Both the position numbers and the translations under genes were made by a program. Positions 45,401-53,118 of a stretch of 64,000 bases of DNA are shown piece by piece (the first letter of the stretch is position 1; every line of letters begins with the position of its first letter). This stretch comes from Oligoflexia bacterium (GTDB lineage: Bacteria; Bdellovibrionota; Bdellovibrionia; Bdellovibrionales; Bdellovibrionaceae): NCBI GenBank assembly GCA_016861345.1, contig BOLD01000008.1, positions 1-64,000 on the forward strand, in the 5' to 3' direction. The notes below the pieces were generated by a model. It saw only the letters and a program-made list of their open reading frames with translations, searched no databases and was not told the DNA's origin.

Positions 45401-48400
45401 GAACCGACGTTTTGGAAAACATCTGTTCCTGCGGACAGAGAGGCATCATCATTTCTACCAGCAGCACCATTGCCGATGACAACTTTTGCTGTTTTTGGAG
45501 CAACCGTAACACCAAGACCTGTGAAGTTCCCTGATGAATTAGAATTATACAGGATGATTACATGATTTGAGCGATCAGAGATAGCATAAATGCCTGTGGC
45601 AATTTCAATAAAATTGAATGGGCGAGATTTTAATAAAGTTGGATCTGTCGCAATGTCTTCAGTATGACCCATGCTTGGGTTTCCAATGATCGTACAAACA
45701 CGGCCGCCGTTTGCTCCTGTTGGTGAAGAGTTGAAAAGGTCGTTACATTCGTCAGACAAATAGTTTGTCATGACATTCCATGTTTTTGTTGTTGTTTCAT
45801 ATCCATCACTAATGTCAACGCGAACAGTATGAGAGCCCACCTGCAGAGAATCTCCACCGGGACTATAGCGTCCAAGATTGTCCGCTCCATTAGTTGTCAC
45901 TTTGGCATTAACAGCGTTATCCAGCATCCATGTGTAAGTTAATGTGTCACCGTTTCCATCAGTTGCTGTGACGCTAAAGTCATATGTCTTTGTGTAATTC
46001 ACTCTGTAGGCATTGACGCCGCTGACATTCGGAGAGAAGGCGCTCAGTGTTGGTTTGGCATTGCGCTTAACATTAAATGTATGTTCATCGGTATTTGAAT
46101 ATGTATCGGTAACAATGACCTTGATGGTGTGATTACCGACACTCATGTCTGAATAACTGAATGTCGCCGAGGCCGTTGTCATTCCGGCTTGTGTGACACC
46201 ATCTAATTGCCACGCATATGTTAGACCAGTACCGCTTGCACTCACCGTAAATGTTTGACTTCCAGCAGATGGAATAACAACTGGGTTTGAAACAGGTGTG
46301 AAAGACACAATGGTTGCAGAGTTCGGATCAATAATGTCAGCAGCCCACGAACAAACTGCGGTATCATACCCATCGCTCATAGTTGCTGTGATCGTTTGTC
46401 CATTCCCAACCTGGCCAAGCCCGGGGTTGAGTGTTGCTGAAGCTGTGTATCCTGCAGAGCTGACACTGGTAAAGAGACCAGAGTTCCCTCCGTTCAGAGC
46501 CCATGTGTAGGTCAGTGAATCACTATCTCCATCGGAACCGGTCATGTTGAATGCCTGTGGAGTACCAACTGTTAAAGAGTTTCCTGTTGAGCTTGGGGTT
46601 TGTGCAGAGCAAAGTGGAGGATTATTTTTATTAACTGTCCATGACCGAGTCACTGTGCTGACTGGATTGGTGAGGACGGCTTGAATTGTATTTGTAGCAC
46701 TTAAGCTAGAGGATAAAAAACTTTGGAAGTTCACGCTTGATGAGATGGTTGTGCCGTTCAGTTTCCAAGTGATGTCGCAGCTGGGGTCATTCGCAACAGC
46801 TCCAAAGTTGGTTGTTGTTGTTCCAAGATTTGCAACTTTCAGTGTTGCTCCTGCCGGAGTCGATGAGCTTACAGCGCAAGTTCGAATAAGCTCTACGGGC
46901 CATGAGCACTGAGTTGTGTCGTACCCGTCATTCATGTTCACAATCAAATTATGGTTTCCGAGTTGCCCACTAAGTCCTGACCAGACGGCACTTGTCGATG
47001 TGCTTAAATTTGTTGGTGTGAAGTAGGCAGGGTTGGGTGTTGAACCATCTAAAAGCCAGCTGAAAGTCATTGTTTGTCCAGCATTAGGGTCAGAAGCTGA
47101 AACAGAGAAGTTTTGGTTTGAGCCAACTCCGAAGATTACGTTACCAACAGGTGATTGTGATGAACAGCTTGGCGGAGTATTCTTTGTAATATTCCAAGTT
47201 TGAGAGCTAGAAGATGAACCATTGGATGCTGTCACGGTCAGGGTATTTGACGTTGCAAAGCTCGAAGACAGAAGATTCACAAGAGACAGGCTTGTTCCCA
47301 GATTGATTCCGTTGAGTGACCAAGAAATAGAGCATGATCCATCGCTCGGAGTAATTGCAAATGGATTAACGGTTGTTGCCAAGTTTGGAATAGTTAGGGT
47401 CGAGCTCGATGGGTTTGTTGCTAGGATTGAACATTGTGGAACAACTTGAGTCGTCCAAGTACAAGTTGTCGAGTCATATCCATCGGAAACATTTAATGTC
47501 AGTGTGTTGTATCCAACAAGTCCTGCGGTGGGTGTGAATGCAGCCGTTGTTGTATTTGAACCATTAGTGATTGCAATTGGTGGGTTGGCGGCCGCAGATC
47601 CATTTAAGAACCAGTTCCAGCTCATTGTGTCGCTATTCGCATCACTTAAGTTAGCAGTAAAGTTCTGAGTTGAAGTCACTGCGATTGATGTTCCCGAAGT
47701 CGCGGGTGTTTGGCTGCAGCTCGGAGGACTATTTTTAATAACTGCCCAAGTTTCAGTTGTTGTTCCTGAGGAATTTGTAACGGAAGCAGTTAAAATATTC
47801 GATCCTGTGAGAAGTTCTGAACTCACAATTGTCTTTGATGTTCCATTTCCAGAAACATCAACGCCGTTTACTTTCCATGAGACTAGACATGAGGGTGAGT
47901 TGGTGGTCACAGAAAAAATGCTCGTCGACCCGGCAGAGAATGGCATTCGTACCGAAGCTGTGTTTGGTGTTTTTCCGCTCATATTACAGTCAGTGCCGAT
48001 GCTGGCTGTCCACGAACAAGTTGTTGTGTCATATCCATCGGACACTACTGCGTCGATGGATTTCAGACCAGACATTGAACCATTAGTTGTAAAAAGAGCC
48101 TGACTTGCAGTTGAGCTTGTGATTGTGGGAACGAGCGTAGCGCTTGTTGATCCATCCACTTTCCAGGTAAATGAAAGTGATTCGTCAGCTTCTCCACTGC
48201 CGTTCACTGTAAAGCTTTGAGTTGTTGAATTGCTTAAGTTCAAAGTTCCCGTTGACGGCAAAGTTCGACTGCAAGATGGGGGCGTATTTTTCGTCACTGT
48301 CCACTCGTAGTAGTCACTGCCAAGATCATTGTTGGCTTCAACTCGAATTGTATTTGAACCCGCATTCAGGCTCGAAGAATCAATTTCTACAATTGCAGAT

Positions 48401-48696
48401 GAAGTTGTCGAAGATTTAAGTCCATTAATATAATATGAAATTTTGCAGGAACTGGTACTCGGTGTGATGCTGAAAAGAGTCTTTGTTCCGCTCGCAGCGG
48501 CAACTTTCATAGTTTGTGATTCAGGAGATTTTCCTTTAATAGAACAAGGCACTTTTTCTGCGCCAGCAGAAGAGTCGAGAGAGGCAAAATCAGATCCTCC
48601 ACCGTCTGAGCAGCCGGATAAAATCAAACCGATAGCTGAGATACTCAGTCCCAATTTAAAGGTGATTTTTATTTTCTCTAGTCCTTGCAATAACAT
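42403..48696 (-). CDS. Giant lipoprotein with Ig-like and NHL repeats
   Basis: A protein of about 2097 residues with lipobox ILSGC near residue 29. Residues about 40-970 are tandem Ig-like modules: a unit of about 184 residues (spaced near 550 bases) occurs four times, each with KN-x-PP-x-C and a YD-x-x-x-CSW motif, so disulfide-linked folds are likely. From about 990 to the end there are NHL-type beta-propeller repeats, such as LAYDSVRSILYITDYSNHRV and LTFDDEGNLYITEYNNHIIR. They are interrupted near 1370-1540 by two Cys-containing modules with FYSD-x-x-C. It ends MVRRWW. ATG at 48696 or GTG at 48699 both follow GAGGA. It is first in the motor-like cluster and would be displayed on the cell surface. 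Confidence 0.88.
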   Translation of the reverse strand: MLLQGLEKIKITFKLGLSISAIGLILSGCSDGGGSDFASLDSSAGAEKVPCSIKGKSPESQTMKVAAASGTKTLFSITPSTSSCKISYYINGLKSSTTSSAIVEIDSSSLNAGSNTIRVEANNDLGSDYYEWTVTKNTPPSCSRTLPSTGTLNLSNSTTQSFTVNGSGEADESLSFTWKVDGSTSATLVPTITSSTASQALFTTNGSMSGLKSIDAVVSDGYDTTTCSWTASIGTDCNMSGKTPNTASVRMPFSAGSTSIFSVTTNSPSCLVSWKVNGVDVSGNGTSKTIVSSELLTGSNILTASVTNSSGTTTETWAVIKNSPPSCSQTPATSGTSIAVTSTQNFTANLSDANSDTMSWNWFLNGSAAANPPIAITNGSNTTTAAFTPTAGLVGYNTLTLNVSDGYDSTTCTWTTQVVPQCSILATNPSSSTLTIPNLATTVNPFAITPSDGSCSISWSLNGINLGTSLSLVNLLSSSFATSNTLTVTASNGSSSSSQTWNITKNTPPSCSSQSPVGNVIFGVGSNQNFSVSASDPNAGQTMTFSWLLDGSTPNPAYFTPTNLSTSTSAVWSGLSGQLGNHNLIVNMNDGYDTTQCSWPVELIRTCAVSSSTPAGATLKVANLGTTTTNFGAVANDPSCDITWKLNGTTISSSVNFQSFLSSSLSATNTIQAVLTNPVSTVTRSWTVNKNNPPLCSAQTPSSTGNSLTVGTPQAFNMTGSDGDSDSLTYTWALNGGNSGLFTSVSSAGYTASATLNPGLGQVGNGQTITATMSDGYDTAVCSWAADIIDPNSATIVSFTPVSNPVVIPSAGSQTFTVSASGTGLTYAWQLDGVTQAGMTTASATFSYSDMSVGNHTIKVIVTDTYSNTDEHTFNVKRNAKPTLSAFSPNVSGVNAYRVNYTKTYDFSVTATDGNGDTLTYTWMLDNAVNAKVTTNGADNLGRYSPGGDSLQVGSHTVRVDISDGYETTTKTWNVMTNYLSDECNDLFNSSPTGANGGRVCTIIGNPSMGHTEDIATDPTLLKSRPFNFIEIATGIYAISDRSNHVIILYNSNSSGNFTGLGVTVAPKTAKVVIGNGAAGRNDDASLSAGTDVFQNVGSPAVSMPVFKLNNPSGLAYDSVRSILYITDYSNHRVLALNGSGKVVRILGQSGGNATNVTASNTDNGYGQNHSCNAPAAATMSGRYLYVACYGQHVVKRVNVDDPTDTTNYTKTVTIAGRQSTTGANSVPGSGWAMPDGPGGGDITPATGATVYTASPYAIDADANGLVYWIERVNGTSHGNRIKVYNGSGSPITIYSSLTSDHTSATALSFNALDLSTTGQLANYNAVSTQAVNVTNNTVNALQVGSMSRMVNGGCHAVSVGLLNGATPISSASASTITMSANFAANFYSDDACSSALPSNQFTIPAGDTHKTVYIKPTTNNTYTITATYPGPITATSSPVVSAVGATPTRVVVFAAPKFKYDECLPVEFQLWNASNATTASGATRYVAPAHNNFGTFYSDATCTTVMPRMTFGATDYNKFAYYKRHVYLPNGWVGSMGGYDNTGPGSFNEYANATKIGAMKLTSPTGFAVLRNGGTGYPDYFFIATDTNNYDSISLINISGSSQSYSGRTFANNQANMILARPDSIASPTYTSQGFNGDDQAAWGSAVQDPYGVSVNLARDAVLVADYSNYRGRKIELDTNGFVRQLIGLGRDRWRANVTAIDSTQVALYNPYKIEHLGGYIYFSELSNHRIRRMNITTGITEVIAGNGYASSYTEGNDAIAEGMRNPRGFKVIPYPSAASPTNYVLFYTERNGSTTCLVRAVNMSGPTISNFYGVGNLLPGKVKTVAGDTGSGCVTWGSSGNSDGMTAVNAKLFGPEDIAYIDGEIYIIEYDEHCMLRLDINGKLWRPQTGSCASTVPTTQDSTIDNMRTRYPRAFTPDTANPGNYFFVDQYADTTGFVRYINTLTTGVTFKNTVPVSVSARATTVSPVVVKTIYNYTASSGASNIGGVASWTETVGSQGSNDKVCWSAGDLNGGSSGAHSIYCALRYADDDGTLAAGPSNASGIRGGAPLCREQEKIGRLNATFNSPYGLTFDDEGNLYITEYNNHIIRMVRRWW

Positions 48697-48698
48697 CA

Positions 48699-48712
48699 CA
48701 CGAATCCTCGTG
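48699..48712 (-). promoter_or_regulatory. Hairpin over the ribosome site of the giant lipoprotein gene
   Basis: In the transcript, CACGA and TCGTG pair around a GGAT loop, so the GAGGA ribosome site is half buried and a GGA is in the loop. That is how CsrA/RsmA sites often look, but the call is speculative. Confidence 0.35.
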
Positions 48713-48852
48713 ATTACTTATCGGAAGTCGAGTGGGCAAAGTTTAACGTAAATTATTAAAATGACGTGAAATCAGGACTTTTGTTAATATAATTTAGACT
48801 ATTTACAAGTTAAATTGAGACAGTTTTGCATAATAATGAGACATGAAACCGC

Positions 48853-49722
48853 TTACTTTGGTTTAGACAAGGGGTGATGCTTCTGCATCGTTCGAGCTAA
48901 TTCTTGAATTCCCAGATGAGTGTATTTCTCTGTGGCTTGTAAACTTTGATGGCCGAGAAGCTCTTGTAGAGTTCTTAAGTTTGCCCCACTGGAGAGAAGG
49001 TGGGTGGCAAAGCTGTGTCTGAGAGCGTGTGGGTGAATGGGGCGAATCAGTCCCGCCTGGGTCCCACTGCGCCTGATGATTTCATAGGCCGTGCGAGGGT
49101 TCATCGGCTCATTGCCCCAGATGTAATTTTTTGTCGTGGGCAGATTCTGGCGTTGCAGCTCAAGAGCATCAAAGACGAGCTTGGGTAAGCTGATCAGTCT
49201 TTCCTTGTTTCCTTTTCCTTTGATGCGAAGAACTTTCTGCGAAGTATCGATTTGGGTCCATTTCAGCTCACAGGCTTCACTGACGCGAAGACCCCCTCCA
49301 TATAAAAGAAGGAACAGAAGCAGGTCCCGGTGAGGGGCTTCGTCTTTTAAAACATGAATGACAGCCAGGGCTTCATCAACAGAAATGGATCTGGGAAGTT
49401 TTCTGGGAACCTTAATGGACGAAATCAGTTCCGCCAGGGGGCGGGTGATGAGCTTTTCTTTTTCCAGGTAATGAAAGAAGCTTTTGAGCGTGGCGGTTTT
49501 TCTGTTTCTCGAAGCCGGGCTTAAGGGGCCCCATTTTGTCTGGGCTTCCCGGGCTTTTCGAAGCAGGTCATTTTCATTCAAGTTCGGTACTTTATCCAGG
49601 GCTCCAAAAGCTTGAAAAAGATCGACCCTGTAAGATTTAATCGTGTGGACTGAGGCAGATTCGACACTTTCTAGGAATTTCAAGAACTTAGGTATCATTT
49701 TAGAGAGGTCAATTTTGTTCAA
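48853..49722 (-). CDS. Tyrosine recombinase, XerC/XerD type
   Basis: A 289-residue recombinase. The N-terminal SAM-like domain has SVHTIKSYRVDLFQAF, and the catalytic domain has Arg in GLRVSEACELKW, Lys in KGNKERLISLP, HALRHSFATHLL for His and Arg, LGHQSL for the second His, and Tyr in TEKYTHL. Length and motif spacing fit Xer proteins that resolve chromosome dimers at dif, though a second Xer elsewhere cannot be excluded. The frame opens with TTG at 49722 behind a G-rich ribosome site; an ATG at 49698 is the alternative. No dif-like site was identified in the window. Confidence 0.88.
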   Translation of the reverse strand: MNKIDLSKMIPKFLKFLESVESASVHTIKSYRVDLFQAFGALDKVPNLNENDLLRKAREAQTKWGPLSPASRNRKTATLKSFFHYLEKEKLITRPLAELISSIKVPRKLPRSISVDEALAVIHVLKDEAPHRDLLLFLLLYGGGLRVSEACELKWTQIDTSQKVLRIKGKGNKERLISLPKLVFDALELQRQNLPTTKNYIWGNEPMNPRTAYEIIRRSGTQAGLIRPIHPHALRHSFATHLLSSGANLRTLQELLGHQSLQATEKYTHLGIQELARTMQKHHPLSKPK

Positions 49723-49943
49723 AAGCCCCCCTGAGTGACGTTTTTTGTGAAAATATTTTTATTTGATTGAAAGAATTCCCTTGCGGTCTTTGGATTATTT
49801 TCATATAACACATAGCGTTGCTGCGGCGTACCAGATTGAGACGGATGGATAAGGGGTAGGAAAAAAGGAATCCGGGGGACCTCAAAATGAATGAGTCGCA
49901 CGAAGAAATTAAGAGATTTGTACACAATTGAAAGGTGGTCCCC

Positions 49944-50999
49944 ATGTCTGAAAATATGAACGCTCCTCTTCTGCCTGCTTCGCAAAACAATCGTCAGGTG
50001 ATGTGGCAAATGCCCACACAAAAAATCACTGACACTAAAACGATTGTCTATCAATCCGAGGCCATGAATCAACTGATGAAAATTATCGACCGAGTTGCGC
50101 CGTCTATGGCGAATACGTTGATTTTGGGAGAATCAGGGACTGGAAAAGAGCTGATCGCTCACGCGATCCATGAGCGCAGCAACCGCCGAAACAAGGCTTT
50201 TGTCGCAATCAACTGCGGAGCTCTTCGCGAGACTTTGCTTGAGAGTGAACTGTTCGGTCATGAGAAAGGTTCATTTACAGGTGCTTTCCAAAAGAAAATA
50301 GGTCTTGCAGAGGCTGCCAACGGCGGAACTCTTTTCCTAGATGAAATCGGTGAGCTTTCTCCAGGGGTGCAGGCAAAACTATTGCGCTTCTTACAAGAAG
50401 GTGAAATTTATCGAGTCGGCGGCAAAGATCCCATCCAAGTAGATGTGCGTGTGATCTGTGCGACGAACCGAGATCTAGAAAAAGAAGTTTCCCTTGGTAA
50501 CTTCCGCGAGGACTTATTCTATCGTATCAACACAATCGTTGTTTCTGTTCCACCTCTTCGTCGCCGTAAAGAAGACATCCCTGCATTGATCAACCACTTC
50601 CTCAGCATGGGCTTTGGCGGTCAGGCGAGCATGGGAAAAAACATGGACCAGGCAGCGATTGATATGATGATGACTTACGAGTGGCCAGGGAACATTCGTG
50701 AACTTCAAAATGTTTGTGAGCGATTGCAGATTCTCTCTGAAGGTCACACGATCATGGTTGGCGACCTGCCCGATAACATTAAAACTCCAGAGCAGAAAAA
50801 TGAGTTAACTGAGTACGATCCAGCCATCACTTTGGGTGAGCTTGAGCGACGATATATTCTGAAAGCTCTTGAGCACTTTGAGGGAAATAAAACTCAAGCC
50901 GCTCACGCTCTTGGAATCACCATCAAAACTCTTTACAACAAACTTCACGAGTACGGAGAATTTGACCGATTCGCTGTGCACACAAAACCGATGAAGTGA
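49944..50999 (+). CDS. Sigma-54-dependent transcriptional activator without sensory domain
   Basis: A 351-residue bacterial enhancer-binding protein. The AAA+ domain (about 35-275) has Walker A GESGTGKE, the sigma-54 contact loop as GSFTGA, Walker [12 protein letters not shown] and the arginine fingers in [10 protein letters not shown] Fis-type helix-turn-helix is at the end ([20 protein letters not shown]). Only about 30 residues precede the ATPase, so there is no receiver or ligand domain; activity may be set by expression or a partner, as with PspF. ATG at 49944 has AAAGG 8 bases upstream. A strong terminator follows. Confidence 0.9.
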   Translation: MSENMNAPLLPASQNNRQVMWQMPTQKITDTKTIVYQSEAMNQLMKIIDRVAPSMANTLILGESGTGKELIAHAIHERSNRRNKAFVAINCGALRETLLESELFGHEKGSFTGAFQKKIGLAEAANGGTLFLDEIGELSPGVQAKLLRFLQEGEIYRVGGKDPIQVDVRVICATNRDLEKEVSLGNFREDLFYRINTIVVSVPPLRRRKEDIPALINHFLSMGFGGQASMGKNMDQAAIDMMMTYEWPGNIRELQNVCERLQILSEGHTIMVGDLPDNIKTPEQKNELTEYDPAITLGELERRYILKALEHFEGNKTQAAHALGITIKTLYNKLHEYGEFDRFAVHTKPMK

Positions 51000-51026
51000 T
51001 TTTGATGCTCAATCAATGACAGTAAC

Positions 51027-51060
51027 AAAGGCCCGGTCCATCCCCGGGCCTTTTGCTTTT
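51027..51060 (+). terminator. Rho-independent terminator after sigma-54 activator
   Basis: AAAGGCCCGG (51027-51036), a 7-base loop and CCGGGCCTTT (51044-51053) form a 10-bp stem followed by TGCTTTT. Confidence 0.9.
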
Positions 51061-51082
51061 CCCAGTCTGTAGTCCATAAAAG

Positions 51083-51131
51083 ACCCCCCCTATTTTAATG
51101 AAAATATTGACAAAACACCCCCCCTATTTTA
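51083..51131 (+). repeat. Perfect 15-base direct repeat around a promoter
   Basis: ACCCCCCCTATTTTA occurs at 51083-51097 and again at 51117-51131, 34 bases apart start to start, about three helical turns. The second copy overlaps the predicted -10 region of the ATPase gene. A regulator site or replication slippage product are both possible. Confidence 0.7.
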
Positions 51132-51135
51132 TTGT
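51107..51135 (+). promoter_or_regulatory. Predicted sigma-70 promoter of AAA_14/DUF4143 gene
   Basis: TTGACA (51107-51112), a 17-base spacer and TATTGT (51130-51135) lie just before the ribosome site AGGAGAGAGG and the ATG at 51158, giving a leader of about 16 bases. Confidence 0.65.
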
Positions 51136-51157
51136 CTTTCAGGAGAGAGGGGATTTG

Positions 51158-52510
51158 ATGTTTCGATATGCTGAAAATGAACTCACTGAATGGCTAACAG
51201 ACAAAGGCCGAAAACCCCTGGTTTTGCGAGGGGCTCGCCAGGTGGGCAAGTCCACCTTGGTTCGAAATTTTACTCAAAATGCGAAAAGGGAATTGATCGA
51301 AGTCAATCTTGAGAAGATTCAGCTGAAATCACTGAAAAATGAGGAAATTAATCTTAAAAATTTGATCACAGAGATCGAAGATCGTTTAAATCAAGAGATC
51401 ACAAATAAAACCATACTTTTTTTGGATGAAATCCAAGCCCAGCCCGGGATTTTTAAATACTTACGTTATTTTTATGAAGAACGACCGGATATTCCAGTGC
51501 TTGCGGCGGGGTCATTGCTCGAGTTTTATTTGAGTGAATTTGAAATTTCAGTTCCAGTCGGCAGAATTCAATATTTCTTTCTTGGCCCCATGACTTATTT
51601 TGAGTTTTTATTGGCTTTGAACAAAAAATTATTAATCAAACGGCTCGAGTCACCCAGCGAGTTGACACCAGTTCAACATGCCGAGGCTCTGAAGCTTTTC
51701 CAAGAATATTTATTTATTGGAGGCATGCCCGCGGCAGTAAAAAGTTACGTTCAAGATCAGAATTTTAAAAAAGTTCGGCAGATTCAGGATTCGATTCTTC
51801 AAACTTACCAAGATGATTTTTTGAAGTACGCAAAAAAATCAAAAATCCCACATTTGCATAAAGTTTTTGATTTTGTTCCCTACAATCTCGGACGAAAAGT
51901 CAAATACTCGGCAATTGATAAAACAGTCCAATCAGTTGAAATTCGAAAGGCCATTGATTTGTTGACTCAAGCCAGAGTGATCTTGCCAGTCTATCATACC
52001 AATGCGAGCGGCCTGCCCTTATCTACATTTAAAGAAGAGACAGTTTTTAAACTTTATTTTTTAGATGTTGGTCTCGCTTTGTGTGCTCAGAAAGTCAGTT
52101 GGCAAGAGCTGAGTTCTGAAGAGGTGCTGAATCAAAAAGGTGGTACCGCTGAGCAATTTGTTGCCCAGCACTTGTTTTTCCGCGAAAAGGGTTTGACTGA
52201 GCCCCATCTATATTATTGGCTGAAAGACAAAACTGTTGGGAAGGCTGAAATCGATTTTTTATTTAATTTTGGTCGGTCAATATTCCCAATTGAAGTCAAG
52301 GCAGGGAAGACGGGCAGTTTGAAATCACTTTGGCAATTTCTCTTGGAAAAAAAAGTGAAACTTGCCATCAAATTTTCAACTTCTGAATTTGAAGTTAAAG
52401 AAGAGTCTCACAAAATCGTTCAGGACGATCAAGAGTCAAAGGTTAGCGCCGTTATCTATCATTTGCCTCTTTATCTGGCTGAGAAAACAATAGAGATTTG
52501 CCAGATATAA
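51158..52510 (+). CDS. AAA_14/DUF4143 ATPase with PD-(D/E)xK-like domain
   Basis: A 450-residue protein of the widespread AAA_14-DUF4143 class. Walker A is GARQVGKST and Walker B FLDEIQAQPG; the C-terminal DUF4143 part contains EIDFLFNFGRSIFPIEVKAG, the D/E-x-K nuclease-like core. Members occur as scattered accessory genes whose function is not settled. ATG at 51158, behind AGGAGAGAGG, starts at the family N-terminus; an upstream in-frame start falls inside the promoter repeat. No partner gene is adjacent: the next gene is convergent. Base composition is AT-rich relative to some neighbours, consistent with transfer but not proof. Confidence 0.88.
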   Translation: MFRYAENELTEWLTDKGRKPLVLRGARQVGKSTLVRNFTQNAKRELIEVNLEKIQLKSLKNEEINLKNLITEIEDRLNQEITNKTILFLDEIQAQPGIFKYLRYFYEERPDIPVLAAGSLLEFYLSEFEISVPVGRIQYFFLGPMTYFEFLLALNKKLLIKRLESPSELTPVQHAEALKLFQEYLFIGGMPAAVKSYVQDQNFKKVRQIQDSILQTYQDDFLKYAKKSKIPHLHKVFDFVPYNLGRKVKYSAIDKTVQSVEIRKAIDLLTQARVILPVYHTNASGLPLSTFKEETVFKLYFLDVGLALCAQKVSWQELSSEEVLNQKGGTAEQFVAQHLFFREKGLTEPHLYYWLKDKTVGKAEIDFLFNFGRSIFPIEVKAGKTGSLKSLWQFLLEKKVKLAIKFSTSEFEVKEESHKIVQDDQESKVSAVIYHLPLYLAEKTIEICQI

Positions 52511-52538
52511 AAAAACCCGAGATTTCTCCCGGGTTTTT
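52511..52538. terminator. Bidirectional terminator between AAA_14 gene and H1-like gene
   Basis: AAAAACCCG (52511-52519) and CGGGTTTTT (52530-52538) pair over a 10-base loop, with A and T tracts usable from both directions. Confidence 0.82.
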
Positions 52539-52566
52539 AAATCTGAGATTATGAGTCGATTAAGAT

Positions 52567-53046
52567 TTAGAAGTAGCCTTCGTCTCCGTCGTCGCCGGCC
52601 TCTTCGTCCTCGTCTTCATCATCGTCATCTTCAAGTTTTTCGAAAGAGGTGTCTTCTTGTTCGTCAGCGTCTTCCCAGCCGTCGTTCTCTGTGATTTCGC
52701 CTTCTTCACCCTCTTCAGCTTCAACTTCTTCAACAGCGCCCATCTCTTCGCCGAACTCATCCAATTCGTCTAAGAGTGGCTCATGATCAAGAACTTCTGC
52801 GACAACAACAGCGGCAGCACCTGTCGCTGCAGCTTTACCAAGATCTTTTTTTGGTGATTTTTTTGGAGCAGCCTTTTTCGCGGGCTTCTTTGCCGCTTTC
52901 TTGACTACTTTTTTGGTCGCTTTTTTAGCAACTTTTTTAACTGCTTTCTTCACAGTTTTTTTAGCCGCTTTTTTTGCTGGTTTTTTTGCCGATTTTTTCG
53001 CAGCCTTTTTGGCTGGTTTCTTTGCTACTTTTTTCTTTTTTGCCAT
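52567..53046 (-). CDS. Histone H1-like protein with acidic tail
   Basis: A 159-residue protein of two opposite halves. Residues 1 to about 65 are Lys/Ala/Pro repeats of the KKPAKKAAKK kind, as in bacterial H1-like and AlgP-type nucleoid proteins. A short hydrophobic Ala/Val segment follows, and residues 85-159 are almost all Asp and Glu. The basic part should bind DNA non-specifically; the acidic tail could shield it or bind other proteins. ATG at 53046 has a GGGGGAA ribosome site upstream. The other strand in this region is a Phe/Ala-rich open frame and is not a gene. Confidence 0.8.
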   Translation of the reverse strand: MAKKKKVAKKPAKKAAKKSAKKPAKKAAKKTVKKAVKKVAKKATKKVVKKAAKKPAKKAAPKKSPKKDLGKAAATGAAAVVVAEVLDHEPLLDELDEFGEEMGAVEEVEAEEGEEGEITENDGWEDADEQEDTSFEKLEDDDDEDEDEEAGDDGDEGYF

Positions 53047-53118
53047 GAGTTCCCCCACTTGTATTGAACTTCACTTTGAGAGGTTAGGGCAAGTGGGGGA
53101 ATCTGTAAATCAATTTGT

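Noticed and set aside
43635-46510. Several short open frames within the giant lipoprotein gene
   Set aside because: They arise from the repetitive low-complexity Ser/Thr-rich coding sequence.
51083-51131. CRISPR-like interpretation of the 15-base repeat
   Set aside because: There are only two units, no array and no cas gene.
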